Below are positions 1-6,967 of a stretch of DNA of 64,000 bases, piece after piece (the stretch's first letter is position 1; each line of letters starts with the position of its first letter). The DNA lies in contig NZ_LBIC01000003.1 in the NCBI RefSeq assembly GCF_001005725.1, forward strand, positions 1 to 64,000, written 5' to 3'. The translations under genes were made by a program, and so were the position numbers. The notes beneath the pieces are model-generated. The model had not been told where the DNA came from. It saw only the letters and a list, made by a program, of their open reading frames with translations, and made no database searches. Source of the stretch: Sphingobium chungbukense (lineage in GTDB: Bacteria; Pseudomonadota; Alphaproteobacteria; Sphingomonadales; Sphingomonadaceae).

Positions 1-204
1 GTCGCCGAAATGGGATCGGCCTTTCTCTGCGCGGCGCTGGGCATCATGCCGACCGTGCGCCACGCCGACTATATCGGCTCATGGCTGGAAGTACTGCGCG
101 ACGATAATCGCGCCATCTTCCGCGCCGCCGGACAGGCCAGCAAAGCCGCTGACTGGCTTCTCGCCCGGCATATGGATGCCCTCGAACTGCGGAGGGCGGC
201 ATGA
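1..204 (+). CDS. ardC: ArdC-like antirestriction protein, C-terminal end (cut by window start)
   Basis: The reading frame is open from the first base and ends at 204. The visible residues (VAEMGSAFLCAALGI, then HADYIGSWLEVLRDD and KAADWLL) match the end of the zincin-like C-terminal domain of ArdC-family antirestriction proteins, which protect incoming single-stranded DNA during conjugation. The N-terminal ssDNA-binding domain and the HExxH motif lie outside the window. The stop codon overlaps the start of the next gene (ATGA), so the two are translationally coupled. The family call comes from the tail only. Confidence 0.75.
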   Translation, partial: VAEMGSAFLCAALGIMPTVRHADYIGSWLEVLRDDNRAIFRAAGQASKAADWLLARHMDALELRRAA

Positions 205-662
205 TCCTCCTTGAACCCCAGCATAAGGAGGCGCTGCGCGCCAACAGTCTGGCCCGCCGTAGCGCGCAGGAGGAAGGCCGCCGCGAGCCCGATTGCGTGC
301 CCGTCGTCAAATTCTTCAACCCGGTGGGCGCGGCGACATGGCTGGCGACCGAACTGGACGATGATGGCGACACGCTGTTCGGGCTGGCGGACCTTGGCTT
401 CGGTTGCCCGGAACTCGGCTCCTTCTCCCTCATGGAGATTGAAAGCGTGCGTTTGCCCTACGGGCTGCGCATCGAGCGGGATATCGGGTTCGAGGGCCTT
501 TTCCCCCTCTCGGCATGGGCCAATGCCGCCCGCATCGCCGGATCGATTATCGACGCCCAGTTCGTGATTGCGGACATCGTCCGATCCACGTCGCCAACCC
601 CATCCGAGGCTCCGGCCTCAGACGAAAATCCGCCCGAGACGAACGACAATTCGGACGGATGA
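201..662 (+). CDS. DUF2958 domain protein
   Basis: A 153-residue protein starting at the ATG inside the ATGA overlap with the ArdC-like gene. The core from about residue 35 to 125 (VVKFFNP, TWLATELDDDGDTLFGLADLG, GCPELGSFSL, LPYGLRIERD) is the DUF2958 signature found next to ardC and parB-like genes in alphaproteobacterial plasmids and ICEs. The C-terminal 30 residues are Pro/Ser/Asp-rich and probably disordered. Its biochemical function is unknown. Position suggests an accessory role in establishment of transferred DNA; that is inference. Confidence 0.8.
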   Translation: MILLEPQHKEALRANSLARRSAQEEGRREPDCVPVVKFFNPVGAATWLATELDDDGDTLFGLADLGFGCPELGSFSLMEIESVRLPYGLRIERDIGFEGLFPLSAWANAARIAGSIIDAQFVIADIVRSTSPTPSEAPASDENPPETNDNSDG

Positions 663-748
663 CGTGCGGCTCGCAGCCGCTTTCCCAAAAGCCGGTCCGC
701 CGTCCCGGTGAAAAGCGACGGACCGGCACACTATAGGAGTGTGTACCC

Positions 749-2572
749 ATGAAACTCGATTTTCTGAACATAGACAAGCTGGTCGTCGCCAAGGCGAATA
801 TGCGTTCGCGTCAGGAACCGGACGTGAGCGATATCCTGCCGTCCATCCGGGCGCGCGGCGTTCTGCAATCCATCCTCGTCCGTCCGCTGGACGATGGCGA
901 ACGATATGAAGTGATTGCGGGCAATCGCCGCCGCCGCAGTGCTTTCCTCGTCGCGGAGGAACGGCGCGAGGCAGGCGATAGCGAGCCGGTGATGGTGCCT
1001 GCCGCCATCATGGAGCCGGGCGACGATGCCGCCGCCGTAGAAGCCTCGCTGATCGAAAATCTGGCCCGGCTCGATCCCGACGAGGTCAGCCAGTGGGAAG
1101 CCTTCGTCCGTCTCGTGAAAGAGGGCCGCACCCCCGACGATATCGGCGCGACTTTCGGCCTGCCCGAACTCCGCGTGAAGCGCATCCTCGCGCTGGGCAA
1201 TCTCCTGCCCCGCATCCGTACCCTCTACCGGAAGGAGGAAATCGACGCCCCTACCATCCGGCAGCTGACCCTTGCGACCAAGAGCCAGCAGCGCGACTGG
1301 CTCGCCCTGTGGAACGATCCGGACGCCCATGCGCCCATCCGTTCCAACCTGAAAGACTGGCTGTTCGGCGGCGTGTCCGTGCCGGTCAAATATGCTCTGT
1401 TCGATACCGAGCAGGCAGGCGGGCCGGTTGTGGCCGACCTCTTTGGCGAGGGGGGCTATTTCGCGGATCGCGATCAGTTCTGGATCGCCCAGATTGCCGC
1501 CATTGCGCGCAAGGACGAAGCCTATCGCGAAGAGGGCTGGGGCGAGGTCGTCATCATGGAGACGGGCGACCATTTCCGGTCTTGGGAGCATCAAAAGGCT
1601 CCCAAGCGCAAGGGTGGGCGGGTCTATGTCGAAGTCCGCACCAATGGTGAGGTCATCTTCCACGAGGGCTATGTGACCGAGAAGGAGGCCAGACGGATCG
1701 AGAAGGGCGAGAAGGTGGCAGCGGGCATCAAGATTGCCCGCCCGGAACTCTCCAGCGCTCTCGCTTCCTATGTCGACCTGCACCGCCTTCATGCTGCCCG
1801 TGCCGCGTTGCTGGCCTCGCCGGGGCTGGCGCTGCGTCTCTTGGTCGCCCACGCCATCACCGGCTCGGTGAACTGGCAACTGCGACCCGAGGAACCTGTC
1901 ATCCAGAAGGAAGCCACCAAGGACAGCATTGAACGCTCGCCCGGCGGCTTCTTCTTCCGGGAGCAGCAGCGCGACATTTTGCAGGCCATGGGGTTCGACG
2001 CCGATGATCCCAGCCTCACCCACAACAGCGCCGATATAGGGCCTCTGCTCACCCGGCTTATGGCTATGCCAGACGAGGCGGTGATGGGGCTTGTCGCCCT
2101 CATCATGGGCGAGACGCTGCGGACGGGAAGCGTTGCCGTCGAACTCATCGGCCTGTCGCTGGGCATCGACATGGCGACATGGTGGGAAGCGGACGACGCC
2201 TTTTTCGAACTGCTCCGCGACAAGCAATTGCTCGTCGCGATGGTCGAGGAGGTGGCCGGGCCGACGGTGGCGCAGGCTAATGCCACCGAGAAGACCAAGA
2301 CCCTGAAAGAGATCATCCAGAACTATCTGCTCGGCACCGATGGGCGCAAGCGGTGCGAACGCTGGGTGCCGCGCTGGATGCGCTTCCCGCCCTCTGCCTA
2401 TACCGACCGGGGCGGGGTCGCGATGGTCCGTGCCCATGCCGAGGCGACCAAGGAGCCGGAGGTCGAGGAGGGGCAAGAGACGGACCTGCCCGAACTCGAA
2501 ATCGATATCGGAGAGGAGGGCGACGCGCCTGCCACCGATGGCGGCGAAGAGGAGCAGCGCCTCGCTGCATGA
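749..2572 (+). CDS. ParB/Srx-like partition or regulatory protein
   Basis: A 607-residue protein. Residues about 7-75 form the ParB/sulfiredoxin fold with the motif GNRRRRSA at 58-65. A helical, HTH-like segment follows (about 100-150, ENLARLDPDEVSQWEAF and GLPELRVKRILALG). The long middle region has no domain I can name, and the tail from about 565 is strongly acidic. It is much longer than chromosomal ParB (about 300 residues), as is usual for the ICE-borne ParB-like proteins found beside ArdC and DUF2958 genes. No ParA partner lies next to it, so a DNA-binding accessory role is as likely as true partition. An RBS-like AGGAG lies about 10 bases before the ATG. Confidence 0.85.
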   Translation: MKLDFLNIDKLVVAKANMRSRQEPDVSDILPSIRARGVLQSILVRPLDDGERYEVIAGNRRRRSAFLVAEERREAGDSEPVMVPAAIMEPGDDAAAVEASLIENLARLDPDEVSQWEAFVRLVKEGRTPDDIGATFGLPELRVKRILALGNLLPRIRTLYRKEEIDAPTIRQLTLATKSQQRDWLALWNDPDAHAPIRSNLKDWLFGGVSVPVKYALFDTEQAGGPVVADLFGEGGYFADRDQFWIAQIAAIARKDEAYREEGWGEVVIMETGDHFRSWEHQKAPKRKGGRVYVEVRTNGEVIFHEGYVTEKEARRIEKGEKVAAGIKIARPELSSALASYVDLHRLHAARAALLASPGLALRLLVAHAITGSVNWQLRPEEPVIQKEATKDSIERSPGGFFFREQQRDILQAMGFDADDPSLTHNSADIGPLLTRLMAMPDEAVMGLVALIMGETLRTGSVAVELIGLSLGIDMATWWEADDAFFELLRDKQLLVAMVEEVAGPTVAQANATEKTKTLKEIIQNYLLGTDGRKRCERWVPRWMRFPPSAYTDRGGVAMVRAHAEATKEPEVEEGQETDLPELEIDIGEEGDAPATDGGEEEQRLAA

Positions 2573-2637
2573 CGAGGAAAGGGCGGCATCACGATGTCGC
2601 CCTTTCTCTTTTGCCTTTCGGGAATAGGGAGAGTGTG

Positions 2638-3102
2638 ATGGTTGACCGCACAGCAGCGTCCATTGTCATCGGAGGAAATGTGAGCGCGGCGGACTATGCC
2701 CTGCTCATCGAGATGATCGCGTCCTATGACTTGCGCACCGAATGGGAGGGCGAACCCTTTGACCCAGCGCAGCGGGCCATCGGCGAAGCATTGAGCCTTT
2801 ATGACCAATATGCCGCATGGGGCCGGTTCGACCGGCTGGAGTCATGGTGCATCGACAAGGGCCTGCCGTTCGTGCGCTGGTGCGGGGGCTATTGCAGCCA
2901 ATGGGGATCGCAGCGCCTCGTCTTCACAGGCGAGGGCGAGCCCTGCGCTTATGGTGCCGATGATGAGGATGAATTGCTCATCGGGCGCGAAAAGGTCCGC
3001 GAATTGGGCAGCTATGAGGCCATACAGGCATATTTCGTCGCAGGGGATTTCCCGGTGCCGCCGCTTCGGGTCGAGGGTGAGATTTCGGGCGCTGCCCCCT
3101 GA
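2638..3102 (+). CDS. conserved hypothetical protein of ICE backbone
   Basis: A 154-residue acidic protein (starts MVDRTAAS). I chose the ATG at 2638 because it follows the spacer after the parB-like gene; extending the frame upstream would run into the parB-like gene in another frame. It contains aromatic-rich stretches (YDLRTEWEGEPFDPAQ, WCIDKGLPFVRWCGGYCSQWG) with three closely spaced cysteines, and no signal peptide or membrane segment. I recognise no named family. It probably shares a transcript with the ParB-like gene (66-base gap). A GC-rich hairpin follows it. Confidence 0.65.
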   Translation: MVDRTAASIVIGGNVSAADYALLIEMIASYDLRTEWEGEPFDPAQRAIGEALSLYDQYAAWGRFDRLESWCIDKGLPFVRWCGGYCSQWGSQRLVFTGEGEPCAYGADDEDELLIGREKVRELGSYEAIQAYFVAGDFPVPPLRVEGEISGAAP

Positions 3103-3132
3103 CGTTGCATCGCCCGTGCCGGAAAAAATCGC

Positions 3133-3181
3133 GCCGCGCGGCCGCGCCCCATGGGGCGCCGTCCGCGCGGCTATCGTTTCT
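3133..3181 (+). terminator. probable terminator after the 2638-3102 gene
   Basis: A compound GC-rich hairpin. The inner palindrome GCGCCCC-AT-GGGGCGC (3144-3159) is flanked by CCGCGCGG at 3134-3141 and again at 3163-3170, itself self-complementary. It is followed by TATCGTTTCTT, a weak T-run. It sits between the end of one gene and the start of the mucR-like gene. Confidence 0.5.
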
Positions 3182-3228
3182 TAACTGCCTATGCCAAAGG
3201 AGAAGCATTCATCCCCCTGGAGTGAAGC

Positions 3229-3690
3229 ATGACGGAAGATACGGTCGCGCCGGATAATAATCTCATCACCCTGACGGCAGATATTGTCGCCGCTCATCTG
3301 TCCAACAACAGCGTTGGCGTGGGCGACGTGGCTGGTCTTATCGCTCAGGTCCATGGTGCCCTTGCCGGGCTTTGCTCGACTGTTGCCGCGCCAGTGGAAG
3401 AGCAGAAGCCCGCCGTATCGATCCGCGCGTCGGTTAAGCCCGATCACATCGTGTGCCTTGAGGACGGCAAGAAGCTCAAGATGCTCAAGCGTCACCTGAT
3501 GACCCACTATCAGATGACCCCCGACGACTATCGCGCGAAGTGGAAGCTGCCCGCCGACTATCCGATGGTCGCGCCCGATTATGCCGCCCAGCGCCGCGAT
3601 CTTGCCATGACCATTGGTCTGGGCAGGAAGCCCAAGGCTGAGCCGGTCAAGCCCGCAAAAGCGCCGCGCGCACCCCGCAAGAAGGTCTAG
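3229..3690 (+). CDS. MucR/Ros family transcriptional regulator
   Basis: A 153-residue protein. The N-terminal part (residues 1-55) is helical. The middle carries the Ros/MucR C2H2-type zinc-finger signature: a Cys in HIVCLEDGKKLKMLKRHL followed by MTHYQMTPDDYRAKW, about residues 66-103. The C-terminus is Lys/Pro/Ala-rich, probably contacting DNA. MucR proteins bind AT-rich promoters as H-NS-like silencers in alphaproteobacteria and often sit on ICEs as regulators of transfer or cargo genes. It is convergent with the nuclease gene, overlapping it by 4 bases at the stops. Confidence 0.9.
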   Translation: MTEDTVAPDNNLITLTADIVAAHLSNNSVGVGDVAGLIAQVHGALAGLCSTVAAPVEEQKPAVSIRASVKPDHIVCLEDGKKLKMLKRHLMTHYQMTPDDYRAKWKLPADYPMVAPDYAAQRRDLAMTIGLGRKPKAEPVKPAKAPRAPRKKV

Positions 3691-4088
3691 GCGGAGCACC
3701 AGTCCGGCTTGGGCTGATGTCTCAGCCATGGCCGGGCCACCCCTTTGGCGATCAGCATCGTACCGACGTCCCGGTCTCCGAGGGAGATGCGGGCGACGGT
3801 GCGATTATAGCTGCGGCCGACCCGGACTATGCTGATCGTCCTGCCCTTGAGCAGGTCGATGGCGTTTCGGGTCGCAGCCTTGCCGGTCTCGATCTCGGCG
3901 GCGCATTTCGCCTGATCCTTGCGGGTCTCGGCGGCGTCTATATCGGCGATACGAATGCGTTCGCCGCTCGTCAGCCGGACCGTATCGCCATCGATGACCC
4001 ATGCCACTTTGCCCGTCGTCGGAGGCGCTGCGGCGGTGAGGGCTGCGAGGGCGAGCGCACAGCTGAGGTTGCGGATCAGACCTGTCAT
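3687..4088 (-). CDS. exported thermonuclease-like (SNase) protein
   Basis: A 133-residue protein with an N-terminal signal sequence (hydrophobic LSCALALAALTAAAPP). A staphylococcal-nuclease core follows: VIDGDTVRL, then RIRIADIDAAETR, which supplies the Arg, Asp and Glu expected at the active site, and later VGTMLIAKGVARPW. It is probably a periplasmic phosphodiesterase. SNase-like genes are common beside DUF736 and MucR genes on sphingomonad ICEs and plasmids. Its ATG overlaps the stop of the upstream small gene by 4 bases, indicating an operon. Confidence 0.88.
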   Translation of the reverse strand: MTGLIRNLSCALALAALTAAAPPTTGKVAWVIDGDTVRLTSGERIRIADIDAAETRKDQAKCAAEIETGKAATRNAIDLLKGRTISIVRVGRSYNRTVARISLGDRDVGTMLIAKGVARPWLRHQPKPDWCSA

Positions 4089-4315
4089 CGGCGCACCAGC
4101 CGGGTCGTCACCTTGACCGTGGCACAGAGGGTGCAGGACGCCCCGGCGCGCTGATAGCCCGCTATGCCCGCGAGCGCATGGGCGCGGTGCGTCACCGGCT
4201 CCGTGGCCAGGCCGAGGCGCTCCGCGACGCAGTCATCGCATACCGGCTCCGGCGCGAGCCTGCCGATCAACGCATCGATCCGGCCATCGTCCCTGTCTGT
4301 GCTGTCTGCCCCCAT
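4085..4315 (-). CDS. small protein with two CxxC pairs
   Basis: A 76-residue protein, taking the ATG at 4315 (MGADSTDRDDGR). It has two CxxC motifs, VCDDC and CTLC, about 35 residues apart, which could form a zinc ribbon. It overlaps the thermonuclease start by 4 bases and is read first in that operon. No family is recognised. A longer start at 4378 is possible but gives an unlikely Arg/Cys-rich N-terminus. Confidence 0.6.
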   Translation of the reverse strand: MGADSTDRDDGRIDALIGRLAPEPVCDDCVAERLGLATEPVTHRAHALAGIAGYQRAGASCTLCATVKVTTRLVRR

Positions 4316-4677
4316 GCCGCACCCCTTGGCGCATCGGGACCGGCGGCGAAAGAGGCAAGCGACATCGCCTCGTCGCAAGCCCTGCCTGTCACCATGAGCA
4401 TCGAAGCGGCACCTGTCACCTCTGTCGTGCGTCCACCGCTGGGCCGGTGCGGGGCGAATGACCTGGGACGACCGGCGACCCCTGCAACCCGGCTTCCAGA
4501 CTGATTTCCCCGCATGGCAGAGCCATGCTCCTCGCGGTCGCTGCGCTCCAAATCAGTCCTCCAGTCCGGGTCCTTCGCTGACGCTTCGGCCTGACGGTTC
4601 CGGGATCGCCTTCAGTCATCCCTTGGTCCGCCCATCGCCCGGCAAGCGGTCGGGCGGAAACGCAAAGGAGATGAACA
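4316..4677. other. intergenic region with nested inverted repeat
   Basis: A stretch of 362 bases between the divergent CxxC-protein and DUF736 genes, with no convincing gene. It holds an outer inverted repeat ACTGATTT (4500-4507) / AAATCAGT (4550-4557) enclosing a perfect hairpin GCATGGC-AGA-GCCATGC (4512-4528). An AAAGGAG ribosome-binding site lies just before the DUF736 start at 4678. Confidence 0.6.
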
Positions 4678-4998
4678 ATGTCAGCTATCGGTCATGTGCA
4701 GCGTCAGTCGGATGGCAGCTTCAAGGGCTCGATCCGCACCCTCTCGGTCAGCGCCGAGGTCCAGATCATTCCCAACCGGGGCAAGGTGGGCGAACAGCCC
4801 GACTATCGGGTCATGTCCGGCGGCGTCGAACTGGGCGGCGGCTGGATCCGGACCGGCGAGGTCAGCCAGCGCGAATATGTCCGCCTCTCCATGGCGGCGC
4901 CGGAGCTGGGACCGAACACCCTCTACGCCAATCTCGGCCGCGCGGCGGGGCAGGACGACGAGGACGTCTACGCCATCATCTGGAACCCCGGCAACTGA
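4678..4998 (+). CDS. DUF736 domain protein
   Basis: A 106-residue protein that is DUF736 over its whole length: an opening like MSAIGHVQRQSDGSFKG, then LSVSAEVQIIPN, the DYRVMSGGVELGGGW core, a YVRLSMAAPELG segment and the end VYAIIWNPGN. DUF736 proteins are small beta-rich proteins encoded almost only by alphaproteobacterial plasmids and ICEs; their function is unknown. A strong RBS (AAAGGAG) precedes the ATG. Confidence 0.9.
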   Translation: MSAIGHVQRQSDGSFKGSIRTLSVSAEVQIIPNRGKVGEQPDYRVMSGGVELGGGWIRTGEVSQREYVRLSMAAPELGPNTLYANLGRAAGQDDEDVYAIIWNPGN

Positions 4999-5063
4999 GC
5001 CGGACCGGGTCGGGATCGCACTCCCATGCGGTTCCGATCCATCCCCTCTTCAGGAGACGCGAC

Positions 5064-5351
5064 ATGCTCTTCAGGATCACCGTCACACAGACATTGCGTG
5101 TCGAGAAATCGACCGTCATCGAAGTCGAGGCCATCTCCTTTGACGAGGCCGTGGAGGCGATCAGCACCGGCGAGATCGATCTGCCCTCTGCGTCGGACGA
5201 CATCGGGAAGCGTTGGTGGGTCGACCGATCCAGCCTCGAAGATGAAGCCTATTATCAGCATGGGTCGGGCGGTCAGTCGCCATATGATCGGCCAAGGTGC
5301 AGCCTGACCGACATCGAGGAGGATTGCTGCCCCTGTGGCCGGCATCCCTGA
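5064..5351 (+). CDS. small ICE hypothetical protein with C-terminal cysteines
   Basis: A 95-residue protein (MLFRITVTQTLRVEK), preceded by CAGGAGACG. The first half is predicted beta-alpha (a TQTLRVEKSTVIEVEA strand pattern followed by DEAVEAISTGEI), and the C-terminus ends DCCPCGRHP. It lies 65 bases after the DUF736 gene, probably on the same transcript. I recognise no named family. Confidence 0.6.
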   Translation: MLFRITVTQTLRVEKSTVIEVEAISFDEAVEAISTGEIDLPSASDDIGKRWWVDRSSLEDEAYYQHGSGGQSPYDRPRCSLTDIEEDCCPCGRHP

Positions 5352-5389
5352 TACAAGGGCAGGGCATCATCCCGGCTCGCTCGCGTGCC

Positions 5390-5411
5390 GCACGAACCCG
5401 TCGGTTCGTGC
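5390..5411. repeat. perfect 9-bp hairpin
   Basis: GCACGAACC (5390-5398), loop CGTC, GGTTCGTGC (5403-5411). There is no T-run on either side, so it is not a typical terminator. It lies 39 bases after the end of the 5064-5351 gene. Confidence 0.6.
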
Positions 5412-5485
5412 GTCGCTACGCCTTGCCTGACCCCACACCCACTCTCTCACAGCTGTCCCATGATACCAGACCGCCGTCGACCGCC

Positions 5486-5599
5486 TCAAGGATCGGCGGT
5501 CCCCCCAATTTTGCCGGTGCCGCCCTGCGGGCGCCACCAACAAAATCGGTTCCCCCACCGCCCGCTGCGCGGTCGTCGGCTGGCGCCGCCGATCCTTGA
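5486..5599. repeat. nested palindromic element (possible structured RNA)
   Basis: Outer arms TCAAGGATCGGCGG (5486-5499) and CCGCCGATCCTTGA (5586-5599) are perfectly complementary over 14 bases. Inside are ATTTTG (5508-5513) / CAAAAT (5541-5546). Within those is a hairpin GGTG-C-CGCCC-TGC-GGGCG-C-CACC (5516-5538) with a single C-C mismatch. A further small stem (ACCGC / GCGGT) follows. The order of nested stems is consistent with a folded RNA or a protein-bound DNA cruciform. Confidence 0.6.
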
Positions 5600-5657
5600 C
5601 CCGATCTAGCCGGTCCGGCCGCCGCCTCGCGTCAGTTCGACTTCAAGGAGATGACCG

Positions 5658-5873
5658 ATGCAGACGATGACCGCCCGCGACACCGATGCCTATCTCGACG
5701 CCCTCCTGACGGCCAAACGCCGCGCCGCCAGCAGCTACTTCGACCAGCACATCCTCCGGGATACGGAACGGGGCTACATCGCCATCGACGAGGGAGACTA
5801 TGCCTGGCTCACCGAGGAGATGATCGAGAGCATCGTCCTCACCATCCCGGGCGAGGTCATCGACGAATATTAA
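5658..5873 (+). CDS. small acidic hypothetical protein
   Basis: A 71-residue protein (MQTMTARDTDAYLDALL ... IPGEVIDEY) with an AAGGAG RBS 7 bases before its ATG. It is mostly helical and acidic at the C-terminus, with no family recognised. Its codon use matches its neighbours and it fills the gap between the palindromic element and the antisense gene at 5968, so it is probably real. Confidence 0.6.
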   Translation: MQTMTARDTDAYLDALLTAKRRAASSYFDQHILRDTERGYIAIDEGDYAWLTEEMIESIVLTIPGEVIDEY

Positions 5874-5967
5874 GGCAGAAGGGAGGGCCGCAAGGTCCTC
5901 CCGCTTTCCTCCTGTAGCGGGGCGGACATGGGGGCATCGAACCCCCATGTCCGCGCAAGCCGGTCGG

Positions 5968-6207
5968 TCAGCCTGTCCGCGAAGAGGGAGCCTTGAGGAG
6001 CTGGAGGGCGGTAGCTGGTCCCGACTTGAGCATGAGCTGGAGTGCGTCGCGGAACTCCTTCTCGGTAAAATCCTCCACCGGCAGGTCGGTCACAATGGAA
6101 GCATATCGAGCGCGTACGGCAATCCGCTGCTGCTCTATCTCCTCGGTCATCTTGCGCTGGCGTTGCTCCATCTCAGCAAGCCGCTCGCGTTCGGTCAGTT
6201 TTGGCAT
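5968..6207 (-). CDS. small coiled-coil protein of the mobilisation region
   Basis: A 79-residue protein (MPKLTERERLAEMEQRQRK) with a charged, strongly helical first half (EQRQRKMTEEIEQQR) typical of a short coiled coil. I chose the ATG at 6207 over 6213 because AAAAGGA lies about 6 bases before it, while it abuts the upstream ATG. It is divergent from the mobilisation operon and separated from it by a hairpin-rich gap. A relaxosome accessory role is possible; this is inferred from position only. Confidence 0.6.
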   Translation of the reverse strand: MPKLTERERLAEMEQRQRKMTEEIEQQRIAVRARYASIVTDLPVEDFTEKEFRDALQLMLKSGPATALQLLKAPSSRTG

Positions 6208-6664
6208 ATCCATTCCTTTTCTGCTGAATGGTCTGCCCGTCACAGACCCGTTGTGGGGAGCGACATGACGACCTGCAAGATCGCGCCGGACAAGAAAGGG
6301 AGAGTGGAAGAAAGTGCCTCGACCGGGGTGGGCCGCGCCTTCCGGCACGGGGGATGACGCAGCGTGAACACGCTGCGGAAGGGGGCACTCACGGCTCTGC
6401 CGAATGTAATGCACCGTACGCACGGGTGCTGCGGGTCTGAAACCCGCTGGAATGCTGGGGTTCGAGCCGTCCGCCTTTGTCCGCCGGCGCGTCACTAAAT
6501 GGCTGACATGTCGGACAAGCGGGCGAAGGCGATGAACTAAGTGTCTGAGTTTGCCCGGTTTAGAGGATCAAATGCGTCTGACGCCCTAAGTTGTTGAGAT
6601 AGCATGGCGATTCTGCTATAAGAGCGTCGCTTCATCCCTTGCCAGGGGCGGACAGGAACCGCTC
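6208..6664. other. intergenic region, candidate oriT
   Basis: 457 bases between a divergent small gene and the ribbon-helix-helix/TraD/TraI operon, with no credible gene. It contains a 20-base palindrome at 6358-6377 (arms CGCAGCGTG / CACGCTGCG) and a hairpin GCGGGT-CTGAA-ACCCGC at 6431-6447. Both are the kind of structure that MobF relaxases bind beside nic. The stretch 6530-6640 is more AT-rich than its surroundings and probably holds the operon promoter. No nic sequence could be assigned by eye. Confidence 0.4.
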
Positions 6665-6967
6665 ATGGCACGTATCACCATCCGTCTTGACGACGGCCTG
6701 TACGGGCGATTGCTCGATCAGGCGCGGAGCGTCGGCGCTACTCAATCGGCCTTCATCAGGGATGTCCTCGAGCGTTTCGAGGGCGCCGATCCGTCGGGTA
6801 TCCACGCCCGTTTCGATGAACTTCACGCCACCGCCATCCAGACCCTTGCGGTGCTCGCCGCGCTGGTCGAAGCGGACTCGCCATCCGTCCTTCAAAAGGG
6901 TCTTGCCGATGCCCGCCGCCTCCTCAAGCAAAGGGGGCTGCTCGATCCCGAGCAGGATCGCGCATGA
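6665..6967 (+). CDS. ribbon-helix-helix relaxosome accessory protein
   Basis: A 100-residue protein. Residues 1-40 (MARITIRLDDGLYGRLLDQARSVG followed by TQSAFIRDVLERF) form a ribbon-helix-helix DNA-binding domain; the rest is helical. It is the first gene of the mobilisation operon and its stop overlaps the TraD start (ATGA). The position immediately upstream of a coupling protein and relaxase suggests it binds oriT and helps assemble the relaxosome, like TraY or MobC types. An AGGAA RBS precedes the ATG. Confidence 0.75.
   Translation: MARITIRLDDGLYGRLLDQARSVGATQSAFIRDVLERFEGADPSGIHARFDELHATAIQTLAVLAALVEADSPSVLQKGLADARRLLKQRGLLDPEQDRA

Larger units (their letters stand above)
5352..5657. 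other. intergenic region rich in inverted repeats
   Basis: 306 bases without a credible gene. It contains a 9-bp hairpin (GCACGAACC / GGTTCGTGC, 4-base loop, 5390-5411) and the large nested palindromic element at 5486-5599 listed separately. A ribosome-binding site (AAGGAG) stands just before 5658. Confidence 0.6.

Noticed and set aside
731-2476. 581-codon open frame antisense to the ParB-like gene
   Set aside because: Shadow of a GC-rich gene; no recognisable domain, while the plus-strand protein has a ParB motif.
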